NCBI RefSeq assembly: GCF_018687715.1
Contig: NC_056758.1
Location: 20,562,501-20,626,500 of the forward strand
Source: Carya illinoinensis
Taxonomy: Eukaryota; Streptophyta; Magnoliopsida; Fagales; Juglandaceae
Reading direction: 5' to 3'
DNA length: 64,000 bases
Shown here: piece after piece, positions 20,596 to 31,814 of the stretch
Layout of the letters: every line of letters starts with the position of its first letter
Position numbering within the stretch: position 1 is the first letter of the stretch
Translations under genes and position numbers: made by a program
Notes under the pieces: generated by a model
Seen by the model: the letters and a program-made list of their open reading frames with translations, nothing else
Told to the model about the DNA's origin: nothing
Databases searched by the model: none

Positions 20596-22644
20596 TGTTG
20601 CGACTAAACTTTGACTCAAATTAATGAATCAAAAATCTAGTGCAGTTTTACCTGCAAGTATACAGGTGTTGTAGTATCTTACAGGATCGAATCCACAGGG
20701 ATTGACTTTTGTGATAAATAAAATAAATTCAGACAATGAAACAAAATTACGAAAAGAAACGTGCAATCAAATGAAGATTGATAAAATGAATGGAAAAAGA
20801 CTAAGGTTTCGAGGATTCGTCTAATAATTTATGATATTGTTTCCGATCGATTTACTTCAATTAAACTAGAATAATGATTCCGTTTAATTGGTAGATTTAG
20901 CATTTAAGATCGAGAAAAACAGACGCTTATGATTGAGCGTGAACGATTGATGATTAAAACATTTACAAATCTATTTGAATACCACAGGGATTCCTCCACC
21001 ATTCACTGTATTCAGAAATCACAATGAATCAAGACGAGTATATAGATAATCAAATTATCCAAATAAAATCTTTCAATCAATCAAGCTCGCAAAATAGATT
21101 TTACGTGGATTCGGAAACAATATGTAAATCATTAAACTTCACCTCTAACCTTAGTATGAAAATTTAGCCAAACATATTTATTATAAGTGCTATAAAAATA
21201 TTGTTCAGGATAAAATTAAAATAAAATACAATGAAACCACACAATAACATAAAACTGAAAAGAAAAGAAAATAAAATAAAAGTTAAAACTCCAAACATTA
21301 TCCATGATAATATTAAAATAAAACTCAAGCTAAAATGAAAACAACTTGGATCATAAAACAGGAAATTGAACCAAAAATAACTCCCTTAAAAACCAGTCCG
21401 TCCCGCAGCTACAAAAACGTGAACTATCCTTCCGTAACTTTACGTCAACACCAGCAGCTCCTTCCTTCTGTTTTTAGCTTTCTCCACGTACGTCCTTCAT
21501 TCCGTGTGCTAGCTGCCTCTTCCCATTGCATATTCTGTCCAGCCAGTAGCTCACGTCCAACCAGCTCCTTCTAATGCAGCGGCACGTCTCCCTCTCTCAC
21601 TAGCCCTTCAATCATCTCTCGGCTGCCCCTCCAATCCTCACCTACCGATTCCTCCCTCCTACCATCAACCAAGAAGCCAATCAAATTCTTCCAGCCAATT
21701 CCTTTCTCTCATCTCACCTCCTTTTCTTTAATGAGGGCCCACGTAAATTCCTATCTCAGCTAACATCCAACTCCCAGCCGGTCTCACTCCAGCTGACCCC
21801 CTTTTAATCTGTCGTCCAGCAATATATATATATGCACATACAGCTGCCTCACACAACACGTCGGTGCCAATCATCTAATCAAATTAATACTTTAAGCACA
21901 ATAAAATTCCAGCTGAAAACTCCTACACGGCTTTGCTCACCCACTCTCCTTCAATCACGGCTATCTTCAACTTTCTTATATAATTCATTTCTTCAACTTC
22001 CCACCATCTCTTTCACTCTACACCCACCAATTGCTTTCAACTCCTTCTTCCCTCTCTCCTTGTCTCTTCCCCCACTTCTCTCTCCATGTGTCGTCCTTTA
22101 ACTCAACCTATAGTAGAAAAATCAATAGCCAAAACATCCACTTGCCTCTTGAATATTTAATTGGTTGTTTTCTCTCCCACCGGTTGGTCCCTCTCAAATC
22201 ATGCATTGAATAATTAATCCCAGCCAACTACTCCACTAGCTGCCTCTTGAAGAATCAATCAATTTCCTCAATTCCGGTTCCACGTTCCCCTCTCCTTCAT
22301 CACGTATTTCCAGCTCCAAACTCAAGCACCGATTCCTCTCTATTAGTATGCATTTTTGATCATAAGTTCCAACCGGATCTCTTTTGAATTTTCTTTAAAC
22401 TGAAAATAAGAAGAAAGAAATAACACTCAAAAATAAATTATCAAAAACAGACTATATATGTGAGGAAATATTGTCTCATTAAATCATAATTAAGCATAAA
22501 CATGATATCAATCAATTAAAAATCACAACTCGTATTTATGCTTATTAATCATTTTTTTTTATCTAAAACCAATAATAGTGTCACGAAGAATTTAAAATAC
22601 ATTGGTTTTAAATAGTTAAAACATGCAATATTTCAGCTCAATCA
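20596..22644 (-). mobile_element. Solo LTR inserted in the 3' region of element D
   Basis: 2049 bp from TGTTGCGAC to CAATCA, flanked by ATAGT (20591-20595 and 22645-22649). Without it the post-pol box reads on normally. It holds the ATCGAATCCACAGGGA motif (20685-20701) on its left, a pyrimidine-rich central part and a TA run near 21821. No primer site or gene, so a solo LTR. Its left end differs from the D LTR, but its right end is similar. Confidence 0.9.
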
Positions 22645-22790
22645 ATAGTCCTCAATGAATCGAACGAAAGAAAACAAAGTGCACAGAACTAAGCAAGCAA
22701 AACAAACAATCAACATGAAATATAAAACCAAAGCAAAAGAACAAATAAAATAAATGCAAGTAAAGAAAACTGTAAAGAAGGAAAAGCAAC

Positions 22791-23804
22791 TTAAAACACT
22801 TCCCTGGGGTCTTGCACAAGCAAGATCTCTTCATGTGGATCAAAGACCTTCAGAAATGACTTTAGACGTTGTCCATTGACAGTGAAGCTATTACCATTCT
22901 TCGGATTGACAATGTCTACCACGCCATGAGAATGAACGGTCTTCACAATGTATGGCCCACTCCATTGGGATTTCAACTTTCCAGGAAAAATATGCAAGCG
23001 AGAATTGTAAATGAGGACTTCCTAGCCAAGTGTGAATTGCTTTGGATGAATTTTCTGATCATGCAGAATTTTCATGTGTTCCTTTGCAAGCTGAGCGTTG
23101 TCATAAGCATTCCGACGAGTTTCATCCAATTCATTGATCTGCAATTTTCTCAACCCTGAAGCTTCATCAAGTGACATGTTAACATGTTTTATGGCCCAAA
23201 GAGCTCGATGCTGAATATCAACAGGTAAATGACAAGCTTTACCATAAACTAATCGATAAGGAGAGATCCCTATATTTGGTTTAAAAGCTGTCCTATAAGC
23301 CCACAAAGCATCAAGAAGTTTAACCGACCAATCTTTCCTATTAGGCTTGATGGTTTTCTCTAAAATAATTTTTATCTCTCTGTTTGCCAATTCAGCTTGC
23401 CCATTTTTTTGAGGGTGATAAGGGGTAGAAACTCTGTGTGTGATACCATATTTCTTCACAAGTGTAGAAAATGGTTTATTGCAAAAATGAGAACCCCCAT
23501 CACTTATAATAACTTTTGGCATGCCAAAACGAGCAAACAAAGATTGCAAAAATTTCAAGACAACATGATGGTCATTTGTTTTGCAAGCAATGGCCTCCAC
23601 CCATTTTGAAACATAATCCACAACCAATAGAATATATGTGTTTCCAAAAGAAACTGGAAAAGGGCCCATGAAGTCTATTCCCCAACAATCAAAAATTTCT
23701 AAAGTAAGAATAGGGGAAAGAGGCATCATGTCTCTTTTGCTAATGGATCCTAATTTTTGACAAGGCTCACAAGCCTTGCAAAAATTATAAGCATCTTTAA
23801 ACAT
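22791..23804 (-). pseudogene. Element D: integrase
   Basis: Minus strand. Zinc-binding end [12 protein letters not shown], then the catalytic core: [13 protein letters not shown] (Asp), [24 protein letters not shown] (Asp), [20 protein letters not shown] (Glu), [37 protein letters not shown], then FPGKLKSQWSGPY and FTVNGQRLK. It inserts the DNA copy. TAG 23024-23022 (CAG to TAG) splits the C-terminal domain from the core. The stretch 22650-22790 holds the post-pol TTGAGGAC box and spacer. Confidence 0.92.
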
Positions 23805-23825
23805 GGAAGGCCAGTAAAAACCGCT

Positions 23826-24650
23826 TTACAAAATTTTTGAAACTGTTTTCTTTGCTGAAAAATGACCACCACATGCACCCATATGACAAAATCTCAAAAT
23901 CGAAGAAAACTCATCATCAGGAATGCATCTCCGAATCAATTGGTCCGAACAATATTTAAAAAGATATGGATCATCAAAATAAAAGTGTCGTACCTCAGAG
24001 AGAAACTGACGCTTATCTTGGGTGGACCATTCAGAAGGCATTTGCTCAGTCACCAGATAATTGACTATGTCAGCATACCAGGGAGCTCTATCAACCACAA
24101 ACAGCTACTCATCCAGGAAACTATCATCAAGAGGAAGGCTGACATTTGAAGAAGGAGATGATGACAATCTAGAGAGGTGGTCAGCTACCACATTTTCAAT
24201 TCATTTCTTGTCCTTAATGTTGATGTTGAACTCTTGAAGTAATAAAATCCAGCGAATCAAGCGTGGTTTTGCATCTTTCTTAGCCAACAAATACTTAAGA
24301 GCAGAGTGGTCAGTGAAAATAGTAACAGGAGAACCAAGAATATAAGTCCGAAATTTATCAAGTGCAAAAACCACTGCAAGCAATTCTTTTTCAGTAGTGG
24401 TATAATTTCTCTGGGCATCATTCAAGGTTCTACTAGCATAATAAATCACAAATGGCCTATTATCCACCCGCTGCCCCAAAACAGCTCCTAAGGCATAATC
24501 ACTAGCATCTGTCATAATCTCAAAAGGAAGGTCCCACTGCGGGGGTTGCACAATAGGGGCAGTGGTAAGCGACTTTTTCAGGGTATCAAAAGCTTTTTGG
24601 CACTCATCAGTCCAAACAAATTCAATATCATTTTGTAAAAGAGTGCACAA
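23826..24650 (-). pseudogene. Element D: RNase H and integrase zinc domain
   Basis: In the same frame as integrase: [29 protein letters not shown] (Asp), [15 protein letters not shown] (Glu), [18 protein letters not shown] (Asp), then TGA 24203-24201 (Gly in relatives), [11 protein letters not shown] 24107-24105, DRAPWYADIVNYLV, and the integrase HHCC start with CHMGACGGHFSAKKT, TAA 23828-23826. Confidence 0.9.
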
Positions 24651-25683
24651 AGGTTTTGCAATAGAACTAAACCCTTGAATAAACCGCCTATAAAAGCTAG
24701 CATGATCAAGAAAAGAACGAATATCCCTAACTGTCCTAGGGATAGGAAGTTAAATATTAATTCAATCTTTGCCTTGTCAACTTTTATACCCTCAGAAGAA
24801 GCAATATGCCCCAATACAATACCCTGAGTAACCATAAATTGGCATTTCTCCCAATTAAGTAAAAGATTTTTTTCCTCACATCTCTGAAGAATACGCGCCA
24901 AATTATGCAAACAACTCTCAAAGGATTTTCCAAAAATAGAGAAATCATCCATTAATATTTCACAAATATCATCAATCATGTCTGAAAAAATACTCATCAT
25001 GCATCTCTGAAAAGTAGCTGGAGCATTACACTGACCAAAAGGCATTCTAGTAAAAGTAAAAGTGCCAAAAGGACAGGTGAAAGTGGTTTTCTCCTGATCC
25101 TCAGGCGCTACAGCAATTTGATAATAACCAGAGTAGCCATCTAAGAAACAATAATATGCATTACCAGCTACTCTTTCCAAAATTTGATCCAAGAATGGTA
25201 AATGAAAATGATCCTTCCTACTGGCTGAATTAAGTTTTCTATAATCAATGCACATTCTCCAGCCAGTAACCATTCTAGTAGGAATCAACTCATTTTTATC
25301 ATTTTTTATGACAGTCAAACCAAATTTTTTTGGTACCACTTGAGTTGGACGTACCCACTTACTATCTGAGATAGGGTAAATGATACCTACTGCGAGTAGC
25401 TTAGGCACTTCCTCTTTCACAACTTCCTTCATGGTAGGATTGAGCCTACGTTGAGCATCACGAACTGGTCTAGCATCATCTTCAAGATGGATTCTATGGG
25501 TACATACAGCGGCATCAATGCCTTTGATGTCGGCTATTGTCCAACCAATTGCGCCTCGATGCTTCCTTAATACTTCAATCAACTGGGCTTCATCCTTCTG
25601 ATTTAGCTTTGAGGAAATCACCACCGGAAAAGTGTCTTCTTCAGGACCAAGAAACACATACTTTCAATCTTGAGGAAGTGGTT
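24651..25683 (-). pseudogene. Element D: reverse transcriptase
   Basis: Long open frame in the RT region: VFLGPEEDTFPVVIS, RRLNPTMKEVV, DSKWVRPTQVVPKK, GWRMCIDYRKLNSASRKDHF, FLDGYSGYYQIAV, RMPFGQCNAPATFQRCMM, LMDDFSIFG (catalytic DD), [14 protein letters not shown] one-base loss near 24749 shifts the frame just before the [13 protein letters not shown] box. A TGA at 25666-25664 precedes the domain. The RT palm itself is open. Confidence 0.92.
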
Positions 25684-26709
25684 TCAGCTCCAACTGGGGA
25701 ACTTCTTCCTCTGAAGATTTAAGCATGTCTGGTGGTGGTAGAGCTTCAAACTGGGGTTTCCATCTTGCTCCCGCAAATTGTACTTCAAGTGGTAAAGAAG
25801 AATCTGCAAAACAATAAAAAAAAAATCAATGTCATCTTCATTAATATGATCAATTTTCTCGTCAAGTAAAAATTCAGGTGTCTGAAAAATATAATCATCA
25901 TCAAAGAAGGGAGAAGTTGAGCAAATAAAATCTGTTGGTGTCAAACTCTCCACAGCATTCAAATCACTTGTGTCATCAAAATGTGCTGGCATCTTGCAAG
26001 CGTTGAAAACGTTCAACTCAAGTGCCATGTTTCCAAAGGTAAGCTTCAAAACTCCACTTCTGCAATTGATCAATGCATTTGATGTAGCTAGAAATGGTCT
26101 TCCTAGGATGACAGGAGCTTGGTAAATAGTGGAGACCGGCTGCTGCATGTCAAGAACCACAAAATCCACTGGATAGTAGAATTTGTCCACCTTGACCAAC
26201 ACGTCCTCTACAATACCCCTCGGTACCTTAACTGATCTGTCAGCCAACTGTAGCATGATGGAGGTCTTTTTCAGCTCACCCAATCCCAACTGCTCATATA
26301 CTGAGAACGGTACCAAGTTCACACTACTTTCCAAATCAAGTAAAGCTCTCCCAATGCGTGATTCACCAATCATAATGGAAATGTTGGGAGAGCCGGGATC
26401 TCCAAACTTCTGAGGAGTCTCACTCAATCTCAATGCACTAACTTGCTCCATTAGGAAAGCTTTCTTCTTCACATTAAGCTTCCTCTTGACTGTGCACAAG
26501 TCCTTCAAAAATTTTGCATACGAATGCACTTGTTGTATGGCATCCAAGAGTGGAATATTGATCTTCACTTGCTTGAAAATCTCTTGAATCTCCGTGTGAT
26601 ACTTGTTCTTTTGGCCAGCTGCCAATCTCTGAGGATAGGGAACCACAGGTTGGTATCCCTTACTAGTCTCAACATCTGCACTCACGGGCTTCTTCAGCTT
26701 TGGTCTCAC
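25684..26709 (-). pseudogene. Element D: protease
   Basis: Minus-strand frame: PYPQRLAAGQKNKYHTEIQ, KRKLNVKKKAFLMEQ, ALLDLESSVNLVPF (active-site Asp present, following Gly is Glu), LADRSVKVPRGIVEDVLV, ILGRPFLATSNALINCR, LELNVFNACKMP. A shift in the A-run at 25811-25820 throws the last ~40 codons out of frame; the true frame continues to the RT start. The Gly-to-Glu change makes activity unlikely. Confidence 0.9.
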
Positions 26710-28174
26710 TACCTCTGATTCTTTCTCAACTTTATCAGTCTCTGTTACATTTTTAGGTGTAGGACCAACTACCTATGTGTCTATAGGCATCTCTGGTTGG
26801 GGAACTTTCTTCCCACTTCTCAAAGTAAGAACTGCCTTCGTTGTCTCAATAACATCCCCTGAGATATTATGCACTTGCTGTTGTTGCTGCCTGTATACTT
26901 GAGGATTAGGTTAAGGCTGTGCTGGAAATTTCCCTTTCTTTAGGGTGCTCAAGGTTGTGCTCATCTTATTAATAGTGCCTCGCAACTCATTTGTGGCCTG
27001 AGTGTTCTGATTATTTGTGGTGGCCTGAATCTGCATGAATTGCTGAAGTGTATTGGACATCTGAGCCATATTGTCATCTAGAGTCCTCTTTGTAGATGAT
27101 GAAGGCTGAGAACTCTGTGCAGCTACATGAGGCTGAAATTCAGGAGGAGCTACATAAGGATAGCTCTGAGGATTCTGATATGGCGGATACTGGTGCTGAG
27201 GAGCACCCTGATTAAATGGCTACTGCTGAGGTGGTAGGGACCGACCAGGCTGATCATTTCTCCATGAGAAATTTGGGTGATTCCTCCACCCCGGATTATA
27301 TGTGTTGGAGAAAGGCTGATTCTGTGCTCTATTAACCCAGTTAGCTGATTGCATCTGCTCAGACCCACCTTCTTGAAATACTGGCATAATCGGGTAGTCT
27401 TGGGTCTTATGGTTTGAATCAGCACATATAGAACATGCCTCTACTACTTTCACAGCCTTCACTTTTTTCATTTCCATGACCTCTAGTCTTCTAGTCAATG
27501 CAGCTATTCGGGCTTGAACATTAGCGTCTTCTTTAAACTCATATCTACCCCCTCCAGAAATAGCCCTCAGTGGCTGTGTTGCTAATGGAACTCGATCAGT
27601 ATAAGTGTTCCACTGTTGTGCGCTATCAGCAAGGTAGTCAAAAAATGATAGTGCTTCATCAGGTTTCTTGCTGAAGAACTCCCCATTGCACATTGTCTGA
27701 ACAAACTGGTTGCATTCTAGAGTGAGACCAGTGTAAAAATGGCTCACCAACCTCCAAGATTCAAAACCATGATGTGGACAAATGTTCACCAAATCTTTAA
27801 ATTTTTCCCAACTGGCCCGAAAGGTCTCATCAGGTCTCTGATTGAACTGGCTGATTTGCTCTTGCAAAAATTGAGTTCTCTGAAAAGGAAAAATTTTTTG
27901 TAAGAATTCACGCTGCATATCAGACCAACTAGAAATAGAATCAGGCCTCAAAGAATTAAACCAAATCTTCACTTTATCCTTTAAAGAGAAAGGAAATAAA
28001 CGAAGTCTAATAAATTCATCAGTAACAGCCCTAGTGATAAAAGTAGTGCAAGCCAACTCAAAATCTGTCAAGTGCTGGTAAGGACTCTCAGAATCCATCC
28101 CGTGGAACTGAGGTATCACTGACATCATGCCATGCTTAATAGAGAAATTAGGTGCATTTTCAGGTAAAACTATG
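26710..28174 (-). pseudogene. Element D: gag, N-terminus lost
   Basis: Enters from the truncated LTR at about 28175. PENAPNFSIKHGMMSVIPQFHGM, then the gag core FPFSLKDKVKIWF, FQRTQFLQEQISQF, FKDLVNICPHHGFESWRL, GLTLECNQFVQTMCNGEF, then CSICADSNHKTQDY: the last Cys of the CCHC knuckle is Tyr. YNPGWRNHPNFSW follows, then TAG 27222-27220, a Gln/Pro-rich segment, TAA 26913-26911, a VLTLRSGKK box and TAG 26775-26773. The three stops are CAG or CAA turned to TAG or TAA. Confidence 0.9.
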
Positions 28175-29097
28175 AATGTTCTAGGGTTCATCATTGTATT
28201 CAAATCACAAATTCTCAAATTAAACTACCGTAATTGTAATCACTATTAAAATGAAAGCTTAATGAAACGATAAAAATAAATAACATGAATTAAATGAATA
28301 ACAAAAAAATTACTCAAACATCTAAATCAAAATTCTCCAAAATAATTCAAGAACTTAAAACTGAAATGAAATAGCAAGTAGGGAATTGAAAAGATCAAGC
28401 CAATTGAACGGAGATGAAGATTCGAAGCGGTGGAGGAGGCTGAGCTGCAGTGGCAATTGGACCCCTCAAGGAGTTCTTCAATCTGCTGTAGTGTGAGTGA
28501 ATGATCCAGTGAAAATTGTGTAGCTGTGTGAATGATCGATTGTATGAATCCTCCTCTTCGAATCTGAACGAAAATCAAAGGAAAAAGAAATTCTAAGTGT
28601 TTCTCTAATCAAAATAGAGTTTTCTAGGCCAAAAAGTCCGCCATAAGATGTAAAAAAACATATATATACTCTAACGGTGGAATAAACTCTGATCTGTAAA
28701 ATACGATATTCGCTCGAGCGGAGTGTCGACCGAACATCGAGCGTTCGACTCTACCTAAGTTAGCTCGAGCAGCCTGTCGAGAGAACATCAAGCTTTCGAC
28801 TCTGCCTGAATTCGCTCGAGCGGCCAAATGCCTCCGCTCGAGCGATCTCTTTTCCCGCAACTCGCTCGAGCCCACTGTCGAGCGGAAATCAAGCATTTGA
28901 ATCTGCCTGACTTCGCTCGAGCGGCGGCTTCTGGTTCAACAATTGATAAAATTAGAGCAGAAATTCATGCTTTTAATCAATTAAAATCACAACTTTGATT
29001 TATTCATTTTTCCATATAAAACCAATGATAAAGTAATGAAAGAATTAAGATATATTGGTTCTAAAAGCATTAAGAATGCAAAAATTCAGCTCAATCA
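28175..29097 (-). mobile_element. Element D: 5' LTR, truncated
   Basis: 923 bp. It begins (minus strand) TGATTGAGCTG at 29097 and aligns with 19716 down to about 18835, then switches into gag. Missing are the last ~352 bp of the LTR, the primer site, the leader and gag start. The switch lies in about 20 bp that the LTR and gag share (around AATGTTCTAGGGTTCATC, plus strand). Confidence 0.9.
28710..28930. repeat. CTCGAG palindrome repeat, 5' LTR copy
   Basis: Four to five imperfect ~51-bp units opening with GCTCGAGCG-type palindromes and often ending TTCGACTCTGCCTGA. Very CpG-rich for this AT-rich region. It is longer than the 3' LTR copy by one ~39-bp piece. Confidence 0.88.
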
Positions 29098-29102
29098 ATT
29101 AT

Positions 29103-30258
29103 TCTTCTCAAACATGTCTTATCTAGTATGCCAATTCATGTTCTCTCTGTTATGAATTTACCTAAGGGTGTTTTCAAGGCCATCAAAAGTATCTTCTCTA
29201 ATTTTCTTTGGAATTCAATTGATGATAAAAGAAAAAGAAAATGGGTTTCTTGGAAAAATATTTATTTGCCGGTTGAGGAAGGAGGACTGGGTATTCGAAA
29301 CCTACATGATGTGCAAATGTCTCTTTTCATGAAATTTGCTTGGAAACTGTTGGAGGGGAATTCGGTGTGGGCAAAATTCTTTCTGAGGAAATATGTGGGT
29401 GGTAAGCACCCTATGGCTCTTTATAATTCCACAGGTTCAAGATTTTGGAAAGGTATTTTATCTGTGATGCCGATTGTGCAACAGAATTCATGTATTTTGG
29501 TTAAAAGTGGTGCTTGTAATTTTTGGTTTGATAATTGGGTAGATGAGAATTTATTAGTGGCTGATATTTTAAATAGTTTTGGATGGGATGTGGTTAAATT
29601 GCGTTTGCTAGTGTCGGAAGAGATGGTTGAGAAAATAATTGCTTCTCCAGTTCATATCTCAGGTGGCTCAAATGTGCGTATTTGGAAGCCTAATTTGGAC
29701 GGTACTTTCTCTACCAAATCTGCTTGGCATTTAATTAGAGAGACATGAACTATCTGTCTTTGGAAAAAATGGCTTTAGCATAGTTTGGCTCCAAAAAAAA
29801 TGTCTTTTGTTTGTTGGCGTGCTAAAAAACATGTTTTACCTGTGGATGATATCATTTCTAAGCTAGGTATTCCTCTAGCTTCAAAATGTCATTGTTGTGT
29901 TTTACCACAACAAAAATCCATTGATCATATTTTTTGTAGTGGTGAGTTGGCTGCTATGGTTTGGGGGTATTTTGCAGGTATTTTGGGGATTTGGTTGCCT
30001 AACCTCCAAAACTGGACTATGGTTATGAATGTTTGGTGGATTCGAGCGTCAGAATCTTCTCAAGTAAGTTGTTGTCGTGGTATCTTACCAATCATTATCA
30101 CGTGGGCTTTGTGGAGAGCACGGTGTGAGCATAGAATGGAAGGAAAGATTACGGATTGGAAGGGTGTGGTAAGGAGGATTAAATTGATGTTAGTTGATAT
30201 TTTTTCTCCGCATCAAAAATTTGATAGATTTCATGCAAATGATATCAAGGTTTTATAG
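29103..30258 (+). pseudogene. LINE ORF2: RT C-terminal region and zf-RVT domain
   Basis: Continues the thumb: HVLSSMPIHVLSVMNLPKGV, FLWNSIDDKRKRKWVSWKN, EEGGLGIRNLHDVQMSLFMKF. Then FWFDNWVDE, IWKPNLDGTFSTKSAW, TGA 29746-29748, and the zinc-binding zf-RVT stretch APKKMSFVCWRAKKHVLPV with CHCC and DHIFCSGELA. TAG 30256-30258 ends this stretch; the same frame runs into RNase H. Confidence 0.88.
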
Positions 30259-30813
30259 GAATTAAATTGCCCTTTTTCTCATGTTTGAAAAAAAAGTATG
30301 AAAGCTATAGCTTGGATTAAGCCAAATAAAGGTCAGTATAAACTTAATGTTGATGGTAGTTCGCTCAGAAATCTTGGATTAGCAGGTGGTGGTGGGGTTA
30401 TTAGAGATCATGATGGTCGAGTGTTGGCGGGTTTTGCTATTCATTATGGGCAAGTCTCCAATAATGTTTCTAAGGGGAGAGCTTTACTGGATGGATTAAA
30501 GTTGGCACAATAGTTGGGTATTCGAGACATCTTGGTGGAGTCCGATTCAGAAGTTATTGTGAAATGGATTCAGGCTGGTAAATGCAGTTTATGGTATTTG
30601 TGGGATTTTTGGGATGACATCCAGAGTTTGTTTGTTGATTTACAGTGTTCCATCCAGCATATTTTTAGAGAAGCAAACATGGTTGCAGACTATTTTGCCA
30701 AAGAGGGGGCTTTTAATAGAGGTAAGTTTTTTACAGGGTTGGCCCTTGATAGGGGAATCCTTCGTGGGTTAGTACGTACGGATATGTGGGGTCTTCCTTA
30801 TATTAGGATGTAA
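30259..30813 (+). pseudogene. LINE ORF2: RNase H domain
   Basis: Plant-LINE RNase H: WIKPNKGQYKLNVDGSS (first Asp), GGGGVIRDHDGRVL, KGRALLDGLKLAQ, TAG 30511-30513, then DILVESDSEVIVKWI (Asp), IFREANMVADYFAKEGA (His/Asp end). In most relatives the position before GRALL is Glu; here it is Lys (AAG), so a metal ligand seems lost. It ends at TAA 30811-30813, the natural end. Confidence 0.85.
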
Positions 30814-31022
30814 TTGTGCTCTCCTTTATGTTGTTTAGCACTTTCTTTGTTTTGTTTTCCTTTGATCATAGGGGTTTTTTGGTTTTTTTTTTGTTTATTT
30901 TTTGTAAAATCCCTGTTGATAGTGATGTAACCACGGTTTTCCTTCGCCATATGTGAGGGCTTTCTTAATAAACTTGGGATGAGGCTGCTATGTGGGTGGC
31001 TACTGGCTATTTAAAAAAAAAA
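30814..31022 (+). mobile_element. LINE 3' UTR and poly(A)
   Basis: T-rich 3' UTR, AATAAA at 30967-30972, short A-run 31013-31022. Marks the 3' end of the retrotransposed copy. Confidence 0.8.
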
Positions 31023-31290
31023 GAAATGGATCATTTTGTAGTAGAGAGGACTTTAAATGTGTTGCATGACCATTGGTGGGAATATTGCTTCCCATTCATT
31101 GGGTTTGCATATAGTTGGAGTGGTCACTTTGGTGTAAAGAAGAGTTTAGACGTATTGCATGACTACTTTTGAGAGTACGGTTTACCATTCATAGAGGTCG
31201 CATAGGAGTGGTCATTTTGGGGTAAGGAAGACTTTAGATGTATTTAATGAATGTTTATGGGATTATCATTTTTAATTCATTAAATTGTTG
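31023..31290 (+). repeat. Three ~90-bp tandem units from integrase sequence
   Basis: Units start around 31031, 31124 and 31212 (spacings 93 and 88). Each joins a GHFGVKKTLDVLH-type segment (integrase HHCC domain) to a PFIEFAY-like segment from the integrase core, which normally lie some 150 residues apart. The units are diverged and carry stops. Confidence 0.75.
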
Positions 31291-31790
31291 CATGAACGTT
31301 TGCGAGAGTATTATTGGTCATTATTAGAGCTTGCATATAATAGCACCATGCATACTACTATTTCTTATTCACATTTTGAAGTTGTTTCTAGATTTAATCC
31401 ACTTATTCCTTTTGATTTAATGCCTTTACCTGTTGATGTCAGAAGTAGCTTGGTTGGAGTTTTCCAAATTCTTCATAAAATTAACGATAATTCATATCAA
31501 GTGTAGCTTCCAGGTAAGTACAATATTTCTACTACTTTCAATGTTTCTGATCTTTTTCCTTTTGATCTAGGTGGAGATTCGAGGTCAAATCCTTTTGATG
31601 AGAGGGGGAATAATGGACCCCAAGGTGGACCAAGTCGTAAAGATCTTTTGCAAGTTTCAGAACGGGCAATTATAAGATCAAGAGCTAGGAAGATCAAGGA
31701 AGCTATGCAAGGATGGGTGAAATCCACTTGAGACGTGTTTAGCAAGAGCCCAACATTTAGGATGGGCTTGAGAGAAGTAGATCCAATTTT
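31285..31790 (+). pseudogene. Element E2: integrase end and pol tail
   Basis: Reads LHERLREYYWSLLELAYNS, FEVVSRFNPLIPFDLMPLPV (integrase core end), then a jump to VFQILHKINDNSYQV, TAG 31504-31506, LPGKYNISTTFNVSDLFPFD and the tail box IIRSRARKIKEAMQGW, TGA 31729-31731. About 100 residues between the core end and the C-terminal domain are deleted compared with full-length family members as I know them. Confidence 0.82.
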
Positions 31791-31814
31791 CATCTATGTG
31801 ATACATTATGGAAA

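Larger units (their letters stand above)
18483..29097 (-). mobile_element. Element D: Athila-like Ty3/gypsy element in the LINE
   Basis: 10,615 bp with TG and CA ends, flanked by ATTAT (18478-18482 and 29098-29102). Minus-strand order: truncated 5' LTR (29097 to about 28175), joined directly to gag, protease, RT, RNase H, integrase (ends 22791), purine tract 2, a non-coding segment, purine tract 1, 3' LTR (19716-18483). Primer site, leader and gag start are missing. A solo LTR sits in the 3' region. It is a distinct family from A/C/H, closer to G in protein sequence. Confidence 0.93.
16411..31022 (+). mobile_element. LINE (L1-like, plant) split by element D
   Basis: Two parts, 16411-18482 and 29103-31022, join exactly when D and one ATTAT repeat are removed. 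Order: endonuclease end, RT, zinc-binding zf-RVT region, RNase H, 3' UTR with AATAAA (30967-30972) and a short poly(A) (31013-31022). The 5' part is lost at the boundary with element A. Multiple stops and shifts show it is dead. Beyond the poly(A), chromovirus sequence resumes, so the LINE seems to have landed in E2. Confidence 0.9.

Noticed and set aside
20281..20607. Hydrophobic 108-residue open frame
   Set aside because: Composition of an AT-rich, T-run region; it spans the insertion site of a solo LTR, so it is chimeric.
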